Of a stretch of 64,000 nucleotides of DNA, positions 21,401 to 31,195 are shown piece by piece. Source of the DNA: Trichormus variabilis 0441 (GTDB lineage: Bacteria; Cyanobacteriota; Cyanobacteriia; Cyanobacteriales; Nostocaceae). A program made the position numbers and the translations under genes. The DNA lies in assembly GCF_009856605.1 (NCBI RefSeq), contig NZ_CP047242.1, positions 2,858,001 through 2,922,000 on the forward strand. The letters run 5' to 3'. Position 1 is the stretch's first letter. Every line of letters begins with the position of its first letter. A model generated the notes under the pieces. It ran no database searches. It worked only from the letters and a program-made list of their open reading frames with translations, and was not told the DNA's origin.

Positions 21401-23125
21401 GTCGCATCAGGACGCTTTGGTGTTACACCAGAGTATTTAGCCAGCGCCAAACAAATCGAAATCAAAATTGCCCAAGGTGCAAAACCAGGAGAAGGTGGAC
21501 AGCTACCGGGACCGAAGGTGAGTCCTTACATTGCCATGTTACGGCGGTCTAAGCCCGGTGTAACCTTGATTTCACCACCACCGCACCATGATATTTATTC
21601 CATTGAAGACTTAGCACAGTTGATTTTTGACCTACACCAAATCAACCCCAAAGCCCAAGTATCGGTGAAATTAGTAGCGGAGATTGGTATTGGGACAATC
21701 GCGGCTGGTGTGGCGAAAGCCAACGCGGATATCATCCAAATTTCTGGCCATGATGGTGGTACAGGTGCATCACCACTATCATCCATTAAGCACGCCGGTT
21801 CACCTTGGGAACTAGGTTTGAGTGAAGTGCATCGGGTATTGATGGAAAATAGTCTGCGCGATCGCGTAGTCTTACGTGTAGATGGTGGTCTTAAGAGTGG
21901 TTGGGACGTATTGATTGGTGCGTTGATGGGTGCAGAGGAATTCGGCTTCGGTTCCATCGCCATGATTGCAGAAGGCTGTATTATGGCGAGAATCTGCCAC
22001 ACCAATAACTGTCCTGTGGGCGTTGCTTCCCAAAAAGAAGAATTACGCAAACGCTTTACAGGTATCCCCGAACACGTCGTTAATTTCTTCTACTTCGTTG
22101 CAGAAGAAGTGCGTCATCTGTTAGCTAGACTTGGCTATCGTTCTTTGTCGGAAATCATCGGCCGGGCTGATATCTTGACAACACGTAAGGATGCACGACT
22201 CACCAAGACCCAAGCTATTAACCTCAACTGCTTACTCCAACTACCAGACACCAGAGAAAATCGGAGTTGGTTGGCACATGAAGAAGTCCACAGCAATGGC
22301 CCCGTTGTGGATGACCAATTGCTGGCTGACTCAGATATTCAAGCAGCCATTCGCAACCAGTCTAGCGTTACCAAGACCTTACCTATAGTCAATACTGACA
22401 GAACATTGGGGGCAAGACTAGCTGGGGCGATCGCTTCTCAATACGGTGATAGTGGTTTTGAGGGACAAATTAACCTTAATTTCACAGGTAGCGTCGGTCA
22501 AAGCTTTGGTGCTTTCAACCTCCCTGGAATCATTCTCACCCTAGAGGGAGAAGCCAACGACTACGTAGGTAAAGGAATGCACGGTGGTGAAATTATTATC
22601 AAGCCACCAGCTGAAGCTACTTATGATCCCGCACAAAATGTCATTGTGGGTAATACCTGTCTCTACGGTGCTACTGGTGGGGTGTTATTTGCCAATGGTT
22701 TAGGTGGAGAACGCTTTGCTGTCCGCAACTCTAAAGGTGTAGCCGTGATTGAGGGGACTGGCGATCACTGTTGTGAGTATATGACAGGTGGCACAATTGT
22801 CGTCCTTGGTAAAGTAGGACGCAACGTAGCTGCGGGGATGACTGGTGGGTTAGCTTACTTCTTAGATGAAGATGGTTCATTCCCTGAATTAGTCAACCGA
22901 GAAATTGTGAAAATTCAACGGGTGCTAACCACAGCTGGCGAGAAACAACTGCAAGACTTAATTAAAGCTCATGTAGAACGCACAGGTTCGCCAAAAGGTC
23001 AGATAATCTTGGACAATTGGCAGGAATATTTGCCTAAGTTCTGGCAATTAGTGCCACCTTCAGAGGCTGAAAGTCCAGAAGCTAACCCCCAATCTGTAGT
23101 AGAGAAATATCTGAGTTCTGTCTAG
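18437..23125 (+). CDS. gltS: Ferredoxin-dependent glutamate synthase
   Basis: Makes two glutamates from glutamine and 2-oxoglutarate with electrons from reduced ferredoxin, completing the GS-GOGAT cycle. The N-terminal glutaminase domain begins after a propeptide, with the catalytic Cys in [11 protein letters not shown]. The FMN/synthase domain includes [18 protein letters not shown] and the 3Fe-4S cysteines in [20 protein letters not shown] beta-helix domain ends the protein. The length (~1560 aa, single subunit, no NADPH subunit nearby) fits the ferredoxin type. I chose ATG 18437, with AGGA upstream; an in-frame GTG lies at 18398. A (Asn-Gly)n stretch encoded near 19836-19870 is unusual. 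Confidence 0.96.
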   Translation: MNDNSTHQNQQITANNDSGDTYQGQRWLVEERDACGVGFIAHRQNHGSHEIVAKALAALTCLEHRGGCSADQDSGDGAGILTAIPWELLQQDYPQGQIDFLSSKNIAVGMIFLPQDAEIAQKAKAIFEQIATEEKFTVLGWRVVPVQPDLLGIQAKENQPRIEQVILSADNSGDALERQLFITRKRLFKAVKSISEEFYICSLSSRTIVYKGMVRSAVLGAFYLDLQNPAYKSAFAVYHRRFSTNTMPKWPLAQPMRLLGHNGEINTLLGNINWMMAREANLSHPIWGDRFDELRPSVLMGNSDSATLDNVLELLVHSGRSPLEALMIMVPEAYQNQPSLRNYPEIVDFYEYYSGLQEAWDGPALLVFGDGKTVGATLDRNGLRPARYLITKDDYIVVASEAGVVDFPEADIIEKGRLGPGQMIAVDLVNHEVLKNWEIKQRIAKQQPYGEWLQKYRQELKQLTSQVNGNGNGNGNGHRVADNGHVSTTKVDKETLLRQQLAFGYTTEDVEMVIQPMAATGSEPTFCMGDDIPLAVLTDKPHLLYDYFKQRFAQVTNPAIDPLREKLVMSLKVELGERGNLLEPKPEYARRLKLESPVLTESELAAIKLSGFATAELSTLFAIANGPDGLKAAVLALQQQAAESVRAGAKILVLSDRAGAGISTEYSYIPPLLAVGAVHHYLIREGLRTKTSLIVDTAQCWSTHHFACLIGYGAGAICPYMTLDTVRNWWSDPATQQFMERGKITSLSLEQAIANYRKAVESGLLKILSKMGISLLSSYQAAQIFEAIGIGGDLLALGFQGTASRIGGLSVSELAQEVLSIHSKAFPELATHKLENLGFVNYRPTGEYHMNNPKLAKALHEAVDGKKYDHYEVYKQYLQGRPITALRDLLDFHSDRAPISLEEVESVSDIVKRFCTGGMSLGALSREAHEVLAIAMNRIGGKSNSGEGGEDPVRYKVLDDVDASGHSPTLPHLRGLRNGDTASSAIKQVASGRFGVTPEYLASAKQIEIKIAQGAKPGEGGQLPGPKVSPYIAMLRRSKPGVTLISPPPHHDIYSIEDLAQLIFDLHQINPKAQVSVKLVAEIGIGTIAAGVAKANADIIQISGHDGGTGASPLSSIKHAGSPWELGLSEVHRVLMENSLRDRVVLRVDGGLKSGWDVLIGALMGAEEFGFGSIAMIAEGCIMARICHTNNCPVGVASQKEELRKRFTGIPEHVVNFFYFVAEEVRHLLARLGYRSLSEIIGRADILTTRKDARLTKTQAINLNCLLQLPDTRENRSWLAHEEVHSNGPVVDDQLLADSDIQAAIRNQSSVTKTLPIVNTDRTLGARLAGAIASQYGDSGFEGQINLNFTGSVGQSFGAFNLPGIILTLEGEANDYVGKGMHGGEIIIKPPAEATYDPAQNVIVGNTCLYGATGGVLFANGLGGERFAVRNSKGVAVIEGTGDHCCEYMTGGTIVVLGKVGRNVAAGMTGGLAYFLDEDGSFPELVNREIVKIQRVLTTAGEKQLQDLIKAHVERTGSPKGQIILDNWQEYLPKFWQLVPPSEAESPEANPQSVVEKYLSSV

Positions 23126-23140
23126 TCATTGGTTATTAGC

Positions 23141-23448
23141 AGGACTTACGCACCCGGATTTTCTGTTGAGACCGGGTGTAAGGGTATCTTAATGAAGATG
23201 TGCTTTACTCTGGACTGTAGAGACGTTGCATGCAAAGTCTCTACATCATTTATTGGGTGGAACTTCATAGAGAATTGGTATAAGGGTATAAAGCTGTAGG
23301 GGTTTCAAACATTTATTTTAAATTTTGTTGGCGTAGCCTTGCCGTAGGCTATTTTGTAGCTTTAGCCTCCCGTAGAGTATTTTGAATTGATTCATACCCC
23401 TATACCATTGTCCAAACCCTTGATGTTTCGTTTTCACGCGTAAGTCCT
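23141..23448. repeat. MITE-like repeat, AGGACTTACGCA family, copy 2
   Basis: Clean terminal inverted repeats: AGGACTTACGC at 23141 and GCGTAAGTCCT ending at 23448. The interior is shared with copy 1 but carries an extra ~100 bases near 23185-23285 that include a second palindrome, GTAGAGACGTTGCATGC with its complement AAGTCTCTAC. That suggests a nested insertion. No coding capacity. Confidence 0.75.
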
Positions 23449-23504
23449 AATTGGTTATGACTAATATGCCAATGATTAGGAATAGCTAAATATTTATTTA
23501 AACA

Positions 23505-23528
23505 AAAGACGCGAGATATCGCGTCTTT
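23505..23528. terminator. Bidirectional terminator
   Basis: AAAGACGCGA (23505-23514) pairs with TCGCGTCTTT (23519-23528) around a 4-base loop. A-runs before and T-runs after let it work on both strands. It sits between the convergent glutamate synthase and polysaccharide deacetylase genes. Confidence 0.85.
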
Positions 23529-23540
23529 TTTCATGACGAA

Positions 23541-24458
23541 TTACTTTTGATTGGCAATAAGTTTTTCATCTTTGTCTTGCATTTCTAAAAGTTCGGGAAC
23601 AGTTACAAAACTGTAACCTTGCTTGCGAAATCTAGCAATAATCTCTGGTAGAGCTTGTATAGTTTGAGTCCGATTACCACCGCCGTCGTGCATAAGTACA
23701 ATTCCTCCAGGTTTTGCTAACCTAAACACATTATTAATTAACTTTGGTACACTGGGGCGTGAGTAGTCCATTGAGTCGGATGACCATATGATCACCGCAT
23801 ATTTATTATTTTTAGCATAGGAGACTAGTCCATTATTCATCATGCCTCCCGGTGGACGAAATAAGTCTGTTTTCACACCTGTTGTTTGATATATAAGGTT
23901 GGTTGTATTATTAACTTCATAAGCTGCTACTTGTGGATTCATGAAATGGTACCAATGGTGCCAAGTATGGTTACCAATTGCGTGTCCTTCAGCAGCCACT
24001 CTTCTTAATAAATCTGGGTAATTTTTTACGTTTTGTCCAACGACAAAAAATGTTGCTTTAATATTATTTTGTTTAAGAATATCTAATACTTGTGTTGTAC
24101 TTTCAGGCCAAGGGCCGTCATCAAAAGTAAGTGCAATGACTTTCTGTCCGTGGGTGAGTTTTGCTGTTTTGATAGTTGCACCTTGAAAACGAGTCGGAAC
24201 AGCATAAGACAAACCCTTAGTTTTTGCTTCTTGCTGCCAACTAGTCAGCATCATCGATTTGAATTTCTCAATTCGCTGCTGAGTTCCTGCTTTAGCGGGT
24301 GTACTAGTTATGTTGATATTGTTTATGTTGACTCTGCTTTGTGCATCTGATGCGTTTGGTTTGAGCAACATCATCACACCAACACTCAAACTAGCACTGA
24401 GAGCTAACAATGCAAATAATATTCCTTGTGGCCAAAGAAAAGACTTATTGTTTTCCAC
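23541..24458 (-). CDS. Membrane-anchored polysaccharide deacetylase (NodB domain)
   Basis: 305 residues with one N-terminal membrane segment (GILFALLALSASLSVGVMML) and a periplasmic NodB-type carbohydrate esterase 4 domain. The metal/catalytic motifs are LTFDDGPWPES, the histidines in IGNHTWHH, and FRPPGG. The ending VLMHDGGGNR is typical. It would remove acetyl groups from peptidoglycan or an exopolysaccharide. The start is a GTG with AAGGAG eight bases upstream. Confidence 0.92.
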   Translation of the reverse strand: MENNKSFLWPQGILFALLALSASLSVGVMMLLKPNASDAQSRVNINNINITSTPAKAGTQQRIEKFKSMMLTSWQQEAKTKGLSYAVPTRFQGATIKTAKLTHGQKVIALTFDDGPWPESTTQVLDILKQNNIKATFFVVGQNVKNYPDLLRRVAAEGHAIGNHTWHHWYHFMNPQVAAYEVNNTTNLIYQTTGVKTDLFRPPGGMMNNGLVSYAKNNKYAVIIWSSDSMDYSRPSVPKLINNVFRLAKPGGIVLMHDGGGNRTQTIQALPEIIARFRKQGYSFVTVPELLEMQDKDEKLIANQK

Positions 24459-25732
24459 TTCATAGCTCCTTCGGGGGTAGAATCATTTGTGACAATGAAG
24501 ACTGTAACGTTTTGTACATCTCTGTATCAATATTTAGATACTGAGCCAATTTCTATTAATCCTGAAATTTTTAATACAAATTAAAAGAAATTTAAAAATA
24601 TACCAGCTATAGCTAAATTAGCTTAGATTCATCAGCTAAAACAGGAAATATGATAGACTGACAGTCTATGTAATAACTCCTATTATTTAATATCAAAATA
24701 AACTTATGCTCACGGTGTAGAGTGTATGTTTATGCTTTTGCATCAGAGTTATGAAATACATGAATTAGATCATAGCTTCTAGATGCTGTACATAAACGCT
24801 TAAGCTAAGATAGGAAAAGTCATTAAATTATCAGTTATTGTCAAATAGACAAACTACTGTTATTCGATGTAGATATGCCATTCACCTAAAAAATTCTGTA
24901 TAAGTTTGCTTGTTGATAAGAAATATTCTACTGCTAACTACCATTTTTACCTTTTAAAGAAAAAATTAAATTTTGAGTTCACTGAATGCCTCTTAACTTT
25001 GTTATCCAACAGATAGACGACACTTGCTCAAACATAGTTTCGCATTACCAAGAAGTTTAGATTAGTTAATCTATATACTCTTTGAAATATTTATGCAAAA
25101 TTAATGATAAGATACCGAATTCAATGTATAAAAATACTTTAGTTGTTCAATATATGGGATCGGTAAAAATCACATTAGCTTGATATTTGCTATTTTAAGT
25201 CTCTAGGGAATTAATATTACTATCCTATTAATATAAAAATTAGATATATGTTGTTACAGTATATTTACTGAAATTGTCTCAAGTTCTCAATATTTAACCA
25301 CTGCAAAAGAGCCTATATTGACAAGGGGAATCATGGGTTACACGGGAAAAACGGTGTTTAATGTTAAAAAATTACATAAAAGTCTGATTTTAGGGTCTGT
25401 GGATCAGTATTGAACTGCGATCGCCCATAGTATTTTTAATTTTATTATGAATTTTAATTAACATAGATGATTGGTTGTCGAATCTTTATACTTGGCTTTT
25501 GTTATTTGTGACAGGACTGGATTAGCTGCGTCATGGCTATTGTAGGGTGTAATCTGACCAGCTTAAAATCTTTTTTTAATTGGCCGACACATATATAGTA
25601 AGATTTGTGACGTTGAATGAATAAGAAGCGATCGCTAGCCTTTTCTGTAACTTAGGATACTTATTATTCATTGCCACTGAATTGGCAAAGCTGACTAATA
25701 ATAGTTAGTTGTACTAATATTTTGCCGTAAAT
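24459..25732. other. 1.3 kb AT-rich gene-free region
   Basis: No open frame of useful length on either strand, no tRNA, and no terminator I can be sure of. Base composition is markedly AT-rich, like the glycosyltransferase genes that follow. It may contain promoters, small RNAs or decayed genes, but I cannot support any specific one. Confidence 0.4.
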
Positions 25733-28168
25733 ATGAATTACTCAGATTCTAAAATCAAAAGAGACTATATCATCCTATTGATAATTTTTATCATCACATT
25801 ATTTATAGACAGAATTTGGTTTTTCATAGATGAATCTATTCCCGCTTATGATCAAAGCGCACATCTGACAACAGTATTACACCATTACCGAATTTTTCAA
25901 GACTTCAATATTTTTTCTGGTGATTGGTGGTTATCTCTGTGGCAAATAACTCCTAGTTATCGCGCTCCTTTTGTATATATTTGTACTGTGCCATTCTTAT
26001 TTTTATTTGGTAGGGGATATGACCAAGCAAGTTTAGTAAACCTTTTATATACAGCTATTATCATTTTTTCAGTTTATCACTTAGGCATTTATTTATTTAA
26101 AAATCGCAAAACTGCCATAACAGCCAGTATATTTTGCCTACTATTTCCTGTCTTGGGAATTATACGAACAGACTATTTATTAGACTATGGTTTAACAGCA
26201 ATCATTGTTTTAACATTCACTATATTAACTATTTGGAAAGACAGAAAAACAGGCTTTTTAACATGGTTATTAACCTTAGGTTTAGGCATAGGGTTAGGTT
26301 TGATTATGTTAGCAAAGCCAACAGGTTTTATTTTTATTTTTATTCCTGGGATACTAACATTAATTAACTTTATTAGAAAAGGTAGTTATCTGAAGTTAAT
26401 CCAAACAGGTTTATCTTTGATAGTAGCTTGGCTAGTTTGTGGTTATTGGTACGGTTTAAATTGGTTGACTATTATTACATCTGCGTTAAATGCTAATAGA
26501 GTAGGTCAACGAGAAGGTGATCCTCCTGCTACTACTATTGCCGGATGGTTAGTTTATCCACAAATGATCCCAGACAGTGTTGGCTTCCCGATATTATTTG
26601 TAAGTATAGGGACTTTACTAGTTTATTTGTGGCAAAATAAATTTAATTTTCATGCAATTAAAAATAGGTGGCATCATTCAAGTTTAAATTGGTTAATGAT
26701 TTTTTTGGTAAGTAGCTATGTAATTTGTTCTCTTGGTACTAATAAGGATAGTAGGTTTATTCTGCCTTGTTTTCCGATAATCAGTTTAATTCTGTCTTAT
26801 TGTTGTAATTTGATTGATAATAAATCATTTAATAGACTCAGAATAGCAACTATTGGATTGAGTTTCATCATTCTACTCAATAGTTTATTTCCTATACCTA
26901 TGATGCAAGGATGGGGGATTAAGCATTTTCCTAATGATGAGGCAAAAAAATATCCACTTTCCCAACTAATAGACAAAATTAACCAAATAAATCCATATTT
27001 AAGGTCGGCTTTAGGGGTAATTCCAGTTTCAACACCTCAAGTCAATCAGTTTACTTTAGACTATTTTGGCACATTAGCTGATTTTCGAGTATATAGCAGA
27101 AAATTGACCACGAAATTATCTCAAGTTGAGCAAGATTTAGAGTATTTTTCTTGGTATGTTACTAGAGAAAATGAACCTGACGAACCTGGAGAAAGGGGAG
27201 AAACTAAAAGAAAATTGAAATCTTTAGTGGAATCTTCTAAAGATTTAAAATTACAGGATGAGTGGCAATTGCCCCAAGATGATGAATTACGATTGTATCA
27301 CCGCATAAATCCTGCTGTAGTCGTTGACAAGTTAAATGACGGTGATTCTCAGGTTATTTTAAAACAAGTTATAACTGCTAACAATTTTGTAGCAGATAAG
27401 AATAACTCAGTTACTTATAAAATAATAGGTTCTTGGGATGAATTACAAAATGGTTTATTACTATTAAAATGGCAAAACGAAGAAGCATCATTTTATCATG
27501 ATCACGCGATCGCTCTAGGTAACTTATATTGTGGTCTACAATGCCATCCTCAAGGAGTTTTTCAGGTAACAGAAAATCTCGCCGCATTTATTCCCAAAAC
27601 CATTCCTTTAGGAAAATATCAACTGTCAGCATTCTATTTAGATAGAAGAAATGGTAAAGTTACACCTTTGAACATTGCTAATATTACCGTAAATGTGTCC
27701 GATACGGGGATAGTAGAAAAGGCACCAGCTTTAGATTTAGTTTCTAGAATGTCCCAATTAGGATTAGAACTACAACAGGGTAAATTAGATAATGTATTTG
27801 AGCAAATATCTAATTTCAATCAATATGATCCTACTCAAGATTACTTAAACCAAATTCAATTTGCAGCCAGTTATCATCTGCAAAATGAGCCGAATAATTT
27901 AAACTGGCGTTATACTTTGGTGCTGTCACAACTTTTACAAAGGCAAGTTCCAGATTTAATCGAGAATTTAACCCAGTTAACTCAATATGATAAACAAAAT
28001 CCCTATGTGTGGCTGTATCTAGCCTTTGTTTATTTGTATGACTTTCAACCCAGACAAGCTGAGGAAAAATTAGCGATCGCAGAACAACTGCAACCAGACA
28101 TACCAGAATTAAAAACATTAAAAACTGTAACAAATATTATGAAATTCTTGCCATTAGTTCACTTTTAA
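25733..28168 (+). CDS. Large membrane glycosyltransferase (GT39/PMT-like) with TPR-like C-terminus
   Basis: 811 residues. The first ~400 hold about 10-12 membrane segments. The acidic site in the first extracellular loop (FFIDESIPAYDQSAHL) matches the Asp-Glu pattern of GT39/ArnT-type enzymes that use lipid-linked sugars. After the last membrane segment (~380) comes a ~400-residue soluble part: a beta-rich stretch, then helices that look like TPR units near the end (YLAFVYLYDFQPRQAEEKLAIAEQL). Acceptor and sugar are unknown. It is followed by a second glycosyltransferase 22 bases downstream, so they are probably co-transcribed. Confidence 0.75.
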   Translation: MNYSDSKIKRDYIILLIIFIITLFIDRIWFFIDESIPAYDQSAHLTTVLHHYRIFQDFNIFSGDWWLSLWQITPSYRAPFVYICTVPFLFLFGRGYDQASLVNLLYTAIIIFSVYHLGIYLFKNRKTAITASIFCLLFPVLGIIRTDYLLDYGLTAIIVLTFTILTIWKDRKTGFLTWLLTLGLGIGLGLIMLAKPTGFIFIFIPGILTLINFIRKGSYLKLIQTGLSLIVAWLVCGYWYGLNWLTIITSALNANRVGQREGDPPATTIAGWLVYPQMIPDSVGFPILFVSIGTLLVYLWQNKFNFHAIKNRWHHSSLNWLMIFLVSSYVICSLGTNKDSRFILPCFPIISLILSYCCNLIDNKSFNRLRIATIGLSFIILLNSLFPIPMMQGWGIKHFPNDEAKKYPLSQLIDKINQINPYLRSALGVIPVSTPQVNQFTLDYFGTLADFRVYSRKLTTKLSQVEQDLEYFSWYVTRENEPDEPGERGETKRKLKSLVESSKDLKLQDEWQLPQDDELRLYHRINPAVVVDKLNDGDSQVILKQVITANNFVADKNNSVTYKIIGSWDELQNGLLLLKWQNEEASFYHDHAIALGNLYCGLQCHPQGVFQVTENLAAFIPKTIPLGKYQLSAFYLDRRNGKVTPLNIANITVNVSDTGIVEKAPALDLVSRMSQLGLELQQGKLDNVFEQISNFNQYDPTQDYLNQIQFAASYHLQNEPNNLNWRYTLVLSQLLQRQVPDLIENLTQLTQYDKQNPYVWLYLAFVYLYDFQPRQAEEKLAIAEQLQPDIPELKTLKTVTNIMKFLPLVHF

Positions 28169-28190
28169 AAAATTAGCTAAAAGTTTTAAT

Positions 28191-29738
28191 ATGCGCCCAA
28201 TCACACAAAAAAAATTACTATTAGTTTTGTTGGTTGCTGCTTTGGCTTTGTGGCTCACATTTTTAGGTAACTTACCTTTAAGAGATTGGGATGAGGGTAC
28301 CATAGCACAGGTTGCTCGTGACATTTGGCAGGCTCCAGTTGGTTCTATGCGTTGGCTTTATCCCACCTTGGCGGGGGAGGCCTATCATAATAAGCCCCCT
28401 CTCATGCACTTATTAATTGCCTGGGCTTACTCGATTGGTGGTATCAATGAATGGACAACACGTTTTCCTGGCGCATTTATCACTGCGCTGGGAGTACCTT
28501 TGTTGTACTTGTTAGGGCGATCGCTTTTTAACCGCAGTCTACCAGCCTTGTTTGCGGCATTAGTGTATTTAACTATGTTGCCTGTGGTACGTCACGGAAG
28601 ACTAGCAATGTTAGATGGTACACTCATCACCTTTTTTTTATTCGTTTTGTTTTGTCTACTAAAAGCCCGCCAAAATCAAAAATATGCTTTAGGTGTGGGT
28701 ATCGGTTTAGGGCTAATTGCTCTAACTAAAGGGATGATGGTTTTGCTATTAGGTGGAATTGCAGGTTTGTTTCTTTTAGCAGATAGACAATTAACTTTAT
28801 TAACCAGCCCTTATTTATGGACAGGGCTGTTTTTAGGAAGCGCGCCAGCGATCGCCTGGTATCTTGCTCAATGGCAACATTACGGAGGTAGTTTTTTACA
28901 AATAAACTTGCAATCACAAACTTTTAACCGAGTTTTCCAACCTGTAGAAGGACATAGCGGCCCACCTTGGTACTATGTATTGGAAATACTCAAATATGGT
29001 TTTCCGTGGCTATTGTTCTTGCCAGGAGGACTTTATTTAGCTGCAAAAAAGCGTGACACTTCCTGGGGGTGTTTAATTCTTGTCGGGACAATTGTTTATT
29101 TGGCAAGTATTTCCGTGATGAGAACGAAACTACCTTGGTATGTTATGCCAATATATCCATTTTTAGCTCTGGCCATTGGTGCTAAATTAGCTGATGTTTG
29201 GCAGTACCATCATGTTAAATCAACAACTTTGGTAGTATTCTTTGTCATACTGGCGATCGCAGGTTTAGGTGGTTGTGTCTACTTTGCGACCACTGAAACC
29301 CAGCCTGTTCTAATTGCTATGAGTCTTGTGTTAGCCGTGAGTATGGCTACGGTAGCATGGCTGGTTAATCAAGGCGATCGCAACTTTATTCCAGTTTTGT
29401 TTACAGGAATGTATTTAGTTTTAATTATGTTTGTGAGTTCCCAGTCATGGATTTGGGAGTTAAACGAAGCATTTCCAGTTAAACCAGTCGCCGCATTAAT
29501 CCGCCAACACGTTTTACCAGGCACCAAGATTTATACTTCTTTCGCCTATAATCGCCCTAGTCTAGACTTTTACTGTGATTGTCAAGTTCTGACTGAGCCA
29601 TCAATTTCACAGCAAATGGCAAAAAGAAATGATTATTTGCTTTTAGATAATACAACTTTAGAAAAGATAAACTTATCTGGAAACGAAATTCTAGGAACGG
29701 TGGAAAACTTTACTTTGATTGCTCCATCCAAAAATTAA
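28191..29738 (+). CDS. Membrane glycosyltransferase, GT39/ArnT-like
   Basis: 515 residues with about 11 membrane segments. The first outer loop has RDWDEGTIAQVARDIW, the acidic motif typical of the PMT_2/ArnT family, and a long outer loop continues to YHNKPPLMHLLIAWAYSIGG. The family moves a sugar from a polyprenyl-phosphate carrier to lipid A-like lipids or proteins in the periplasm. It is the second gene of a two-gene unit. Confidence 0.85.
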   Translation: MRPITQKKLLLVLLVAALALWLTFLGNLPLRDWDEGTIAQVARDIWQAPVGSMRWLYPTLAGEAYHNKPPLMHLLIAWAYSIGGINEWTTRFPGAFITALGVPLLYLLGRSLFNRSLPALFAALVYLTMLPVVRHGRLAMLDGTLITFFLFVLFCLLKARQNQKYALGVGIGLGLIALTKGMMVLLLGGIAGLFLLADRQLTLLTSPYLWTGLFLGSAPAIAWYLAQWQHYGGSFLQINLQSQTFNRVFQPVEGHSGPPWYYVLEILKYGFPWLLFLPGGLYLAAKKRDTSWGCLILVGTIVYLASISVMRTKLPWYVMPIYPFLALAIGAKLADVWQYHHVKSTTLVVFFVILAIAGLGGCVYFATTETQPVLIAMSLVLAVSMATVAWLVNQGDRNFIPVLFTGMYLVLIMFVSSQSWIWELNEAFPVKPVAALIRQHVLPGTKIYTSFAYNRPSLDFYCDCQVLTEPSISQQMAKRNDYLLLDNTTLEKINLSGNEILGTVENFTLIAPSKN

Positions 29739-29798
29739 TTTAGGTAAAAATCTAATTATCGCTTTAATTTAGATTAAAGTGCAAAATTCGTTAATTCA

Positions 29799-30995
29799 CT
29801 ACCGCAATGCAGTATTTAATTTGGGAAAAATCAAATCAGACTTGCGGATCACAAACCAAAGTACATAACCCAAAACAATAGAGAAAAACTTGATATGTAT
29901 AGGAGTTCCCAAGTAACTGAAAAGTGATGATAACTGTACTGCTATTGCTACCCAACGGTATTGTGGCAAATAAAAAGCTAAAATAATAGAACAAATATCA
30001 GCCGGATAAAAATATCGCTGGTGCATTTTTGGCAGTATATAAGGCATTAATAAAACTGATATTGTTGCTAAATGTATCAATCTTTCTTGCGTAATTTCTA
30101 ATTTACTTTTATTTACAACATAAGCTAATAAAATTACTGCAAATATAGTTGATATTAAGCCTATGGGAACAACTATATTATATAAATCATTAGGAATCCA
30201 TTGATAAAGATTAGGGACAGCTTTAGCTAATTGTTTGTATTTATTAGCTTGATTAAAATATACCAATAATAGTTCCGACATCGGTCTTCCAGCAAACCAA
30301 GCGGGCAATATTGCTAATAAATATACTAAAGGAATGATTGGTATATAGTACCAACGTATTCTTTGCTTAAGCAACATTATTAATAGTAAGGGAGAAAGAA
30401 ACATTGCTTGTAGTTTAAAGGAAAGTCCAATCCCAAAACTCACCAATGCCGGAATTTCTTTCTTTATACATAAAAAATAAATACAGGCAATTAATCCTGT
30501 TGTATATATGCCGTCACACTGTCCCCAAATGGCGCTGTTATAGATAGCTACAGGACTTAATATAACTGTTATAAAAGCAAAAATTGGTTGTCTACCTTGT
30601 GGATATTTAAGTTTAACAATTTTGTAAGTGAAGAAAGCACAAACAAAATCAACAGCCATAGCGAAAAGCTTAATTGAAAATATTTTGGGCAATCCTGAAA
30701 GTAGAGTGGCTGCAAATACAAGCCAGTAGAGGTAGGGAGGTGTATAGTCAGCAAAACCATGTTTTAAGGCACTAAACCCACCATTAGTGGCTATAAAATC
30801 ATACCAAGGGGCTAGAAAAGAAGTATAGTCAGAGGATTTATTAGGAACACAAATTAACCGAATGAGGACAGCGCAGATAATAGCAATAGTTAAATAATTG
30901 GGAACTTGGTGAGGAAATATTTTTAATAACGTTTTAGATTTATATTTAATTAGTTTAAATAATCTCTTATCTGAAGTATTTGTCATAACTGGCAT
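29799..30995 (-). CDS. Gpi18-like polytopic mannosyltransferase family protein
   Basis: 398 residues, about 9-10 membrane segments. The conserved SAIWGQCDGIYTTGLIA block and the earlier SSDYTSFLAPWYDFI resemble COG5542 (Gpi18-like mannosyltransferases) and related GT-C enzymes. Donor and acceptor are unknown. It lies on the opposite strand to the preceding pair and convergent with it. The gene is AT-rich. Confidence 0.75.
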   Translation of the reverse strand: MPVMTNTSDKRLFKLIKYKSKTLLKIFPHQVPNYLTIAIICAVLIRLICVPNKSSDYTSFLAPWYDFIATNGGFSALKHGFADYTPPYLYWLVFAATLLSGLPKIFSIKLFAMAVDFVCAFFTYKIVKLKYPQGRQPIFAFITVILSPVAIYNSAIWGQCDGIYTTGLIACIYFLCIKKEIPALVSFGIGLSFKLQAMFLSPLLLIMLLKQRIRWYYIPIIPLVYLLAILPAWFAGRPMSELLLVYFNQANKYKQLAKAVPNLYQWIPNDLYNIVVPIGLISTIFAVILLAYVVNKSKLEITQERLIHLATISVLLMPYILPKMHQRYFYPADICSIILAFYLPQYRWVAIAVQLSSLFSYLGTPIHIKFFSIVLGYVLWFVIRKSDLIFPKLNTALR

Positions 30996-31195
30996 ATGGG
31001 ACGGTGTGTCTAGAAATTGTGGTTATTATATATGACTGAGGGAAGCTGGCGGAACACCACTCTATCTGCAAGGAACGCCAGTTGCACATATCTTGCTTCT
31101 CTGGAAGAGTACCTGGAAGCATATCGAAAACATAGGCTGCGTAAACGCGTGCAACAGGGAAGAAGTTATTTAGCACATACAAAACACTAATTTTT

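Noticed and set aside
30967..31182. 71-codon minus-strand frame upstream of the Gpi18-like gene
   Set aside because: It overlaps the start of a real gene, has no ribosome site and no recognisable motif.
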